A stretch of 47,322 nucleotides of DNA, taken from positions 1-47,322 of the forward strand of contig JACPYP010000027.1 in NCBI GenBank assembly GCA_016195985.1, written 5' to 3'. Below the pieces are notes generated by a model that was not told the DNA's origin, ran no database searches, and saw only the letters and a list, made by a program, of their open reading frames with translations. The translations under genes and the position numbers were made by a program. This DNA comes from Acidobacteriota bacterium (GTDB taxonomy: Bacteria > Acidobacteriota > Holophagae > Holophagales > Holophagaceae). Shown one piece after another: positions 41,930 to 47,322 of this stretch (within the stretch, counting starts at the first letter, position 1; every line of letters begins with the position of its first letter).

Positions 41930-43140
41930 GCGCCCTCCCAGCGAGCGAGGAGCAGGCTCACGTTGTTGCCGCCGAAGGCGAAGGCGTTCACCAGGGCCGC
42001 CCGCACCTGCCGCTCCTTGGCCTGGAGGGGGGTGCAGTCCAGGTCGCAGGCCGGATCGGGATCCTCCAGGCGCAGGGTGGGGCTCACCACTTGGTCGCGC
42101 AGGGCCAGAATGGCCGCGGCGGCCCCGAAGGCTCCGGCCGAGCCCAGGGTGTGGCCGAACTGGCTCTTGGTGCTGGTTACCGACACGGTTTTGGCCGCGG
42201 CGCCCAGGGCCTGGCGGATGGCCAGGCATTCGGATCCGTCGTTGGCCGGGGTGGCGGTGCCGTGGGCGGAGACCAGGTCGACATCCGCGGCTTCGCGGCC
42301 CCCCATGCGCAGCGCCATGGCCATGGCCCGGGCCGCGCCCTCGCCTTCGGGGTGCGGAGCCGTGGCATGGTGGGCGTCCATGCTGGCGCCATATCCCAGC
42401 ACTTCGGCATAGATGGTCGCGCCCCGGGCGCGGGCGCCCTCCAGGGTTTCCAGCAGAACCTGCACGGAGCCCTCACCCAGGTTCAGACCGGCACGGTCCC
42501 GGCTGAAGGGCCTGCACTTCCGCGAATCCACGGCCTTGAGGCAGGAGAAGCCCGCGTAGGTGGTTCGGCAGAGGCTTTCGGCGCCCCCCGCCACGGCCGC
42601 GTCCAGTTCCCCGGAGGCGAGGCGCTCCCAGGCCTGGCCGAGGGCCAGGAGGCTGGATGAGCAGGCGTTCATGATGGTGCTCCGCGGGCCTTCGGCGCCC
42701 AGGCGGCGGGCCAGGGCATCGGTGATCACGCAGGGACTCTGGTAGGCGGGCTCCGCCGCCCGGCCCCGGCGCCCGGCCAGGCGCGTCTCCAGGTAGGCCT
42801 CAGCCACGGGCAGGCCGCTGGTGCCGGCACCTTGAAAAACGCCCAGCCGGCCCGGGTCGCCCTTGAACCGGTGCCCCTCCAAGGCCTCCTCAAGCGTCTT
42901 CAAGGCCATGCACTCGCAGAGGGTTTGATGCCGCCCGGGTTCCATGGCCACCTGTCCGGCCACCTGCGCGGGTTCCATGGGCAGGCTCAGCCGCGTGAGG
43001 GGCCCCAGCCCATCCCTGCCTTCCAGCATGGCGGCCCAGGTGCTTTCGCGGTCCAGGGCCAGGGAGGACAGCAGGCCGAGGCCCGTGACGACGACACGGC
43101 GGGGTGGATGGCTGGGGGGGCGGTGGGGTGGGAGGGTCAT
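41926..43140 (-). CDS. Beta-ketoacyl-ACP synthase (FabF-like KS-alpha)
   Basis: 404 residues. RVVVTGLGLLSSLA opening; catalytic Cys160 in STIMNACSSSLLALG, His293 in SAHGTATPAND and His330 in STKSQFGHTLGSAGA, all intact. It extends acyl chains by decarboxylative condensation of malonyl-ACP. It is paired with a Cys-less homologue, unlike ordinary FabF, and located beside its own ACP and dehydratase. It therefore belongs to a dedicated pathway, not the core fatty acid set. Starts at ATG 43140 within an ATGA overlap with the dehydratase stop. Confidence 0.93.
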   Translation of the reverse strand: MTLPPHRPPSHPPRRVVVTGLGLLSSLALDRESTWAAMLEGRDGLGPLTRLSLPMEPAQVAGQVAMEPGRHQTLCECMALKTLEEALEGHRFKGDPGRLGVFQGAGTSGLPVAEAYLETRLAGRRGRAAEPAYQSPCVITDALARRLGAEGPRSTIMNACSSSLLALGQAWERLASGELDAAVAGGAESLCRTTYAGFSCLKAVDSRKCRPFSRDRAGLNLGEGSVQVLLETLEGARARGATIYAEVLGYGASMDAHHATAPHPEGEGAARAMAMALRMGGREAADVDLVSAHGTATPANDGSECLAIRQALGAAAKTVSVTSTKSQFGHTLGSAGAFGAAAAILALRDQVVSPTLRLEDPDPACDLDCTPLQAKERQVRAALVNAFAFGGNNVSLLLARWEGA

Positions 43141-43556
43141 AGGCGCTTCACCAGCAAGGACGCAGTGCAGAGTTCGCGGCCCTCGCAGCTCACCGTGCCC
43201 CGGATTTTCATCAGGCCGGCGAAGGCGCCCTCGGCCTGGACTTCCAGGCGCAGGCGGTCGCCGGGCAGGGCCGGGGCCTTGAAACGGGCATCCTGCACTC
43301 CGGCCAGGAAGATGGCGGCGCCGTGCAGGGACTCCGCCTCCAGGAAGCCGCCGGCCTGGGCCAGCATCTCCAACAGCAGCACGCCGGGCACCAGGGGGCG
43401 CCCCTCGAAGTGCCCCTGCAGGTAAGGTTCGCCGTTGGTGACGAGTTTCTCTGCTACCGCGCGAACCCCAGGCTCCCGCTCAATGACTCGATCCACCAGC
43501 AGGAAGGGGTAGCGGTGCGGCAGGTGGGCCGGGATGCCGGTCAGTTCAGGCAGCAT
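43137..43556 (-). CDS. FabZ-like 3-hydroxyacyl-ACP dehydratase
   Basis: 139 residues, typical hot-dog length. HRYPFLLVDRV at the N-terminus, then GHFEGRPLVPGVLLLEMLAQAGG with catalytic His49 and Glu63, and the LVKRL end. It dehydrates 3-hydroxyacyl-ACP to the trans-2-enoyl form. Normal FabZ has GHFP; here GHFEGRP. Starts 7 bases after the ACP stop and overlaps the KS start by ATGA, so it belongs to the same operon. It may work on the polyketide or polyene-like chain made by the adjacent KS pair. Confidence 0.9.
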   Translation of the reverse strand: MLPELTGIPAHLPHRYPFLLVDRVIEREPGVRAVAEKLVTNGEPYLQGHFEGRPLVPGVLLLEMLAQAGGFLEAESLHGAAIFLAGVQDARFKAPALPGDRLRLEVQAEGAFAGLMKIRGTVSCEGRELCTASLLVKRL

Positions 43557-43563
43557 CCGGGAC

Positions 43564-43821
43564 TCAGGCCTTGGTGGGCTCGGCGATGAAATCCGTGAGC
43601 GACTGCACGGATCTGAAGGCCTTGAGTCCCGCAGCCTCGTCCTCGATCTTCACGCCGAAGACCTGCTCGATGCCCAGCACCAGTTCCAGGGCGTCGATGG
43701 AATCCAGGCCCAGGCCCTCGCCGAAAAGAGGGGCGTCGTCATCGATCTGGTCGGGGGTCATCCCCTCGAGCTTCAGGCGCTCGATGATCATCTCTTTGAC
43801 GCGCAGCTTCAGATCGCTCAT
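43564..43821 (-). CDS. Acyl carrier protein
   Basis: 85 residues from ATG 43821; longer in-frame starts lack the fold. Contains the 4'-phosphopantetheine attachment motif GLDSIDALEL with Ser41, acidic throughout (EGMTPDQIDDDAPLFGEG). First gene of the operon ACP, dehydratase, KS, chain length factor, SPOR protein. The usual housekeeping AcpP motif is DSLD; DSID here suits a dedicated carrier. A TAGAAT box 29 bases upstream is a candidate -10. Confidence 0.92.
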   Translation of the reverse strand: MSDLKLRVKEMIIERLKLEGMTPDQIDDDAPLFGEGLGLDSIDALELVLGIEQVFGVKIEDEAAGLKAFRSVQSLTDFIAEPTKA

Positions 43822-43850
43822 GGGTTTCCCGTCGACAGGTGGAAAGGGCC

Positions 43851-43856
43851 ATTCTA
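43851..43856 (-). promoter_or_regulatory. Candidate -10 box TAGAAT for the ACP/ketosynthase operon
   Basis: On the minus strand TAGAAT matches five of six bases of TATAAT and lies 29 bases before the ACP ATG. No clear -35. It would drive all five genes down to 40323. Divergent from nuoA. Confidence 0.35.
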
Positions 43857-43955
43857 GCCTGGACCAGGCCGGATCCACCGCCGCGAGATGACTGGGCCGT
43901 CCCAGGCAAAGGGCGCTAAGCTGTTTCTTCGCGGAATCCTCCGCCCGAGAGCGCC

Positions 43956-44336
43956 ATGGCCCATCCCGCATCGCCCTTCCTGCCGGTCCTGATCCTGATG
44001 CTGGTCGCCGCCGTGACGGCGGCCGCCATCCTGGTCCTGTCGGGCTGGCTGCTGCCCATGCTGAAGCCCAACAATCCGAAAGAAGCCAAGATGCGCCCCT
44101 ACGAGTGCGGCGTGCCGCCCATCCAGACCGGCGCCCGGCACAAGTATTCGGTGAAGTTCTACCTGACGGCCATGCTCTTCATCCTGTTCGATGTGGAAGC
44201 CGCGTTCCTGCTGCCCTGGGCCGTGAACTTCAAGGCCGCCCTGTGGACCTTCGGAGCCATGCTGAGCTTCATGGCCACCCTGCTGGTGGGCTTCATCTAC
44301 GCCTGGGGCAAGGGCGCCTTCGAGTGGGAGCGCTGA
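43956..44336 (+). CDS. nuoA: NADH-quinone oxidoreductase subunit A
   Basis: 126 residues, typical for NuoA. Three transmembrane helices, with the loop [41 protein letters not shown] that is the family signature (conserved Cys near the quinone site). A small membrane subunit next to the quinone-binding site of complex I. First gene of nuoABCD; start at ATG 43956 with a weak GAGAG site. nuoB starts two bases after its stop codon begins the gap, so they are tightly coupled. Confidence 0.96.
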   Translation: MAHPASPFLPVLILMLVAAVTAAAILVLSGWLLPMLKPNNPKEAKMRPYECGVPPIQTGARHKYSVKFYLTAMLFILFDVEAAFLLPWAVNFKAALWTFGAMLSFMATLLVGFIYAWGKGAFEWER

Positions 44337-44337
44337 G

Positions 44338-44946
44338 ATGGCCGAAATGAGCATCAACGATGCCGTGATGACCACTCGCCTGGACGCGGTGGTCAACTGG
44401 GGCCGCAAGAACAGCCTGTGGCCCATGCCCTTCGGCGTGGCCTGCTGCGCCATTGAGTTCATGAGCATGATGTCGTCGAAGTACGACCTCAGCCGCTTCG
44501 GCGCCGAGGCCATGCGTTTCAGCCCCCGCCAGAGCGACATGATGCTGATCCTGGGCACCATCACCAACAAGATGGCGCCAGTGCTGCGCACCATCTACGC
44601 CCAGATGGCCGAGCCCAAGTGGGTGATCAGCGTCGGCGTCTGCGCCAGCTCCGGCGGCATGTACCGCACCTACGCCACCCTGCAGGGCGTGGACCGGGTC
44701 ATCCCCGTGGATGTCTACGTGCCGGGCTGCCCGCCGCGGCCTGAGAGCATCATCTACGGCGTGATGAAGCTGCAGGAGAAGATCGAGAAGGAATCCCTCT
44801 CCATGCGCAAGGACCACATCGAGCGCTTCTACGAGAGCCTGGCCAGGCAGGAATCCATCCAGGCGGAGAAGGGCCTCACCAGCCAGCAAACCATCCGCGA
44901 GATGCTGATGGATGCCGGCGAGCGCGGCGTGGGAACGATTTTCTAG
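44338..44946 (+). CDS. nuoB: NADH-quinone oxidoreductase subunit B
   Basis: 202 residues. Carries the terminal 4Fe-4S cluster N2 that reduces quinone; ligands Cys36-Cys37 (ACCAIE), Cys102 (GVCASSGG) and Cys131 (VPGCPPRPE). YARFSRFGAE-type segment [25 protein letters not shown] and [30 protein letters not shown] are full family hallmarks. Length is slightly above the ~160-200 typical. Starts right after nuoA with GAG before ATG. Confidence 0.97.
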   Translation: MAEMSINDAVMTTRLDAVVNWGRKNSLWPMPFGVACCAIEFMSMMSSKYDLSRFGAEAMRFSPRQSDMMLILGTITNKMAPVLRTIYAQMAEPKWVISVGVCASSGGMYRTYATLQGVDRVIPVDVYVPGCPPRPESIIYGVMKLQEKIEKESLSMRKDHIERFYESLARQESIQAEKGLTSQQTIREMLMDAGERGVGTIF

Positions 44947-44958
44947 GCGGGGCGGGAC

Positions 44959-45462
44959 ATGATCATCGAACACATCGACGCACAGCTGCCCGGCGCCGTC
45001 ACTGACCGGCACGATTTCCGCGGCGATCAGACCATCGTCATCGCCAAGGAAACGTTCCTGCCCGTGGTGGATCTGCTTCACCGCGAAGGGTTCCAGATGC
45101 TGGTGGACATCACGGCCGTGGACTGGCCCGAGCGGCCCGAAAGCCAGGGCATCGGCCGTTTCGACGTCGTCTACCACTGGCTGAACCTGGCCAGCCAGGA
45201 GCGTCTACGGGTGAAGGTGGCCTTGGCAGACGGCGAGGCCATGCCCACCCTGGCCACCCAGTTCAAGACCGCCAACTGGTTCGAGCGGGAGGTCTTCGAC
45301 CTCTTCGGCATCCGTTTCGAGGGCCACCCCGACATGCGGCGCCTGCTGACCTGGGATGACTTCCAGGGCCACGCCCTGCGCAAGGACTTCCCCCTGGATG
45401 GCGGCGACGTCTTCTGCATGGAAGGCTGCACCGCCCCCTACAACAACGGCGAACGGAACTAG
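44959..45462 (+). CDS. nuoC: NADH-quinone oxidoreductase subunit C
   Basis: 167 residues, the free (not NuoCD-fused) form. Peripheral arm subunit. The signature region is TANWFEREVFDLFGIRFEGHPDMRRLLTWDDFQGHALRKDFPL. Starts at ATG 44959 after a GGGCGGGAC site, 12 bases after nuoB. Ends 6 bases before nuoD. Confidence 0.97.
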   Translation: MIIEHIDAQLPGAVTDRHDFRGDQTIVIAKETFLPVVDLLHREGFQMLVDITAVDWPERPESQGIGRFDVVYHWLNLASQERLRVKVALADGEAMPTLATQFKTANWFEREVFDLFGIRFEGHPDMRRLLTWDDFQGHALRKDFPLDGGDVFCMEGCTAPYNNGERN

Positions 45463-45468
45463 GGAGCG

Positions 45469-46674
45469 ATGACCATGGAATCCATCGCCATGACCCGGCA
45501 GATGCTCGACGGCGACAAGATGATCGTCAACATGGGGCCGTCGCACCCCACCACCCACGGCACCCTGCGCATCGTGCTGGAACTGCAGGGCGAGACCATC
45601 GCCAAGGCCACGCCGGAGATGGGCTACCTGCACCGGGGCGTCGAGAAGCTGGGCGAAAGCCTCAGCTACCAGCAGTTCATCCCCCTGACGGACCGTCTGA
45701 ACTACTGCAGCGCCATCATGAACAACGTGGGCTACGCCTGCGCCGTGGAGAAGCTGCTGGGCATCGAAATCCCCAAGCGCGCCCAGCAGATCCGCGTGCT
45801 CGTCTCGGAGCTGGCCCGCGTGGCCGACCACATCGTGTGCATCGGCGTGAACGCAGTGGACATCGGCGCCTTCACCGCCTTCCTCTACCTCTTCAAGCAG
45901 CGCGAGACCGTCTACGACCTCTTCGAGATGGCGGCGGGCCAGCGTCTGCACACCAGCTTCACCCGCATCGGCGGCCTCTTCCGCGACATCCCCGAGGGCT
46001 TCGTGCCCGCCACGGAGCGCTTCCTGGTGGAGTGCACGGAGGCCATCGACGAGATGGAGCGCCTGCTCACCCGCAACCCCATCTGGCATGACCGCACCAA
46101 GGGCATCGGCGTCATCAGTGCCGAGGATGCCGTGAACTGGGGCTACACGGGCCCCTGCCTGCGCGCCGCCGGCGTGCCCCAGGATCTGCGCAAGGCCCAG
46201 CCCTACCTGGGCTACGAGACCTACGACTTCGACATCCCCGTGGGCACCACGGGCGATGTGTTCGACCGCTACCTGGTGCGCGCCGAGGAGATGCGCCAGA
46301 GCCTGCGCATCATCCGCCAGGTGCTGGACCGCCTCGAACCCGGCCCGGTCAACGTGGACGATCCCAAGATCGCGCTGCCCTCCAAGGAGAAGGTCTACAC
46401 CCGGATGGAAAGCCTCATCCACCACTTCAAGCTCATCATGCACGGCATGGACATGCCCGTGGGCGAGGTCTACAGCGCCACCGAAGCCGCCAACGGCGAG
46501 CTGGGCTTCTACATCGTGAGCGACGGCGGCAAGAACCCCTACCGCATCCGCGTCCGTCCCCCCTGCCTCCCCATCTTCAGCAGCTTCGAGGACCAGGTGA
46601 AGGGCGGGCTGATCGCCGACGCCGTCGCCGTCTTGGGAGCGATGAATATCATTGCAGGCGAACTGGATCGCTGA
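45469..46674 (+). CDS. nuoD: NADH-quinone oxidoreductase subunit D
   Basis: 401 residues. The 49-kDa quinone-site subunit related to NiFe hydrogenase large subunits. Visible motifs: NMGPSHPTTHGTLRIVLELQGE (the His of this loop lines the quinone site), YLHRGVEKLGE, TDRLNYCSAIMNN and the C-terminal RIRPPC..IF. Starts at ATG 45469 (GGGAGCG), with an alternative ATG six bases later. The stop is directly followed by repeat copy C, so nuoE and later subunits are not next to it. Confidence 0.97.
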   Translation: MTMESIAMTRQMLDGDKMIVNMGPSHPTTHGTLRIVLELQGETIAKATPEMGYLHRGVEKLGESLSYQQFIPLTDRLNYCSAIMNNVGYACAVEKLLGIEIPKRAQQIRVLVSELARVADHIVCIGVNAVDIGAFTAFLYLFKQRETVYDLFEMAAGQRLHTSFTRIGGLFRDIPEGFVPATERFLVECTEAIDEMERLLTRNPIWHDRTKGIGVISAEDAVNWGYTGPCLRAAGVPQDLRKAQPYLGYETYDFDIPVGTTGDVFDRYLVRAEEMRQSLRIIRQVLDRLEPGPVNVDDPKIALPSKEKVYTRMESLIHHFKLIMHGMDMPVGEVYSATEAANGELGFYIVSDGGKNPYRIRVRPPCLPIFSSFEDQVKGGLIADAVAVLGAMNIIAGELDR

Positions 46675-46806
46675 CATCAAGTTGCGTTCAATCCAATCGA
46701 AAAAGGCCTTTCACCACCAAGACACCAAGACACCAAGAATCGCATGAACAATGGCTCTGGTTCTTCTTGGCGTCTTGGTGGTGGCCCTTATCTTTTGAAC
46801 TCAAGT
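46675..46806 (+). repeat. Dispersed hairpin repeat, copy C (short form)
   Basis: Begins at the nuoD stop codon (TGACATCAAG, then GTTGCGTTCAATCC at 46681). Outer arms CACCACCAAGACACCAAG (from 46712) and CTTGGCGTCTTGGTGGTG (46766-46783). It lacks the inner TATCGCC/GGCGATA hairpin found in copies A and B, being about 40-57 bases shorter. Right end resembles the others (CTTATCTTTTGAA). Between the convergent nuoD and beta-helix genes. Confidence 0.88.
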
Positions 46807-46835
46807 CGGTACGACTCCGGTTCCCGAATCCGCTG

Positions 46836-47322
46836 CTAGAAGGTCAGGTCGTTGATCATCGCCTGGTCGGTGGCATCCAGGCCGCCGATCCGGCAGCCGG
46901 CGTTCGCCTTCACGTGGTTGGCGGCGCTGGTGGCATCCGTGGCCGACACCTTCGCGGCCGAGGGCACGGAGAAGGCGGAGGTGGTGTTGCCGGACGGCGC
47001 GGAGCCGCCCTTGCGGTAGTTGCCGTTGCAGTAGGCCTGGGCCAGATTGGCGGGATCGCCCACTTCGAAGGCCGTGCCGCCGCTGTCCGACCAGTACCAG
47101 TTGCCGATGACGTTGCCCTTGGCGCCCCAGTAGATGGAGGTGCCGTAGCCGCCGAACTTGTAGATCACGTTGTTTACGACTTCGGCCACGAGCCCAGGGG
47201 CGGCCTGCGGATAGTCCGGGTTGTCCTTGTCGGCCCAGCCCACGGCGGGGTTGCGGTAGTCGCCGCCATACATGAGGTTGTTGAGCAACGTGACGTTGTA
47301 GCACTTCTCGGAGATCAGCACC
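46836..47322 (-). CDS. Parallel beta-helix protein (pectate lyase-like), N-terminus outside window
   Basis: At least 161 residues, open to the window edge, so the start is unseen (a GTG at 47321 is only the edge). NVTLLNNLMYGGDYRNP, VNNVIYKFGGYGTSIYW and GNVIGNWYWSDSGGTAFEVGDP are right-handed parallel beta-helix coils with stacked Asn and aromatic residues, as in pectate lyases and polysaccharide lyases. The tail (ANAGCRIGGLDATDQAMINDLTF) is the typical end. Likely a secreted carbohydrate-active enzyme, but catalytic residues are not in the visible part. Confidence 0.7.
   Translation of the reverse strand, partial: VLISEKCYNVTLLNNLMYGGDYRNPAVGWADKDNPDYPQAAPGLVAEVVNNVIYKFGGYGTSIYWGAKGNVIGNWYWSDSGGTAFEVGDPANLAQAYCNGNYRKGGSAPSGNTTSAFSVPSAAKVSATDATSAANHVKANAGCRIGGLDATDQAMINDLTF

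Noticed and set aside
1-47322. tRNA, tmRNA or rRNA genes
   Set aside because: None recognised by eye in any intergenic stretch; smpB is present but ssrA is not seen here.

Overview
The window is high-GC bacterial chromosome, densely packed, with many 1-4 base gene overlaps. kdsA and gmhA (LPS sugar synthesis), a lipoprotein deacetylase, outer-membrane and periplasmic proteins and a NuoABCD complex I cluster indicate a Gram-negative respiring bacterium. From the overall style (GC-rich coding, DUF2339/DUF3999 pair, divergent FolD and QueD-like proteins) I infer an Acidobacteriota member of the Holophaga/Geothrix type; this placement is inference and no rRNA is present to confirm it. I saw no rRNA, tRNA, CRISPR array or phage block.

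Layout. 1-430: the 3' end of an IS3-family element abutting an ~88-bp tandem repeat. 437-4727 (minus): TPR protein, cytidine deaminase and DUF58 protein. 4966-7225 (plus): APC permease and riboflavin synthase. 7235-9049 (minus): MFS transporter and SmpB. 9096-9752: DedA protein. 9764-17076 (minus): hybrid histidine kinase, proline iminopeptidase, EamA transporter, CPBP protease, HemW, DUF4124-like protein and GmhA. 17166-18152: membrane-anchored P460-like haem protein. 18464-23605 (minus): FtsK, deacetylase lipoprotein, QueD-like protein and HD hydrolase. 23687-25881: DsbD and an NTF2-like protein. 25896-28473 (minus): TlpA-like thioredoxin and an unusual endonuclease III fused to a BtuF-like domain. 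28546-29406: divergent FolD. 29680-31549 (minus): KdsA, GNAT and outer-membrane protein. 31670-33044: Lrp regulator and EamA transporter. 33143-37639 (minus): DUF3999/DUF2339 pair and a diguanylate cyclase response regulator. 37802-39247: NFACT/RqcH-like protein. 39605-43821 (minus): a secreted protein, then an ACP-dehydratase-ketosynthase-chain length factor-SPOR operon. 43956-46674: nuoABCD. 46836-end (minus): truncated beta-helix protein.

The most interesting signals are: (1) a dispersed, hairpin-forming repeat family (copies at about 29405, 39421 and 46675, plus a related inverted repeat at 18221). It lies only between convergent genes, and in the three main copies one fixed end sits at or within about 15 bases of a stop codon. 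(2) A single reading frame joining a complete endonuclease III to a cytosolic BtuF-like metal-receptor domain. (3) A compact ACP/DH/KS/KS-beta operon that resembles a minimal type II polyketide or aryl-polyene-like system. (4) Three enzyme homologues lacking canonical catalytic or metal-binding residues: FolD without its lysine, QueD-like without its Cys and His, and a NodB-type deacetylase without one metal-binding Asp.
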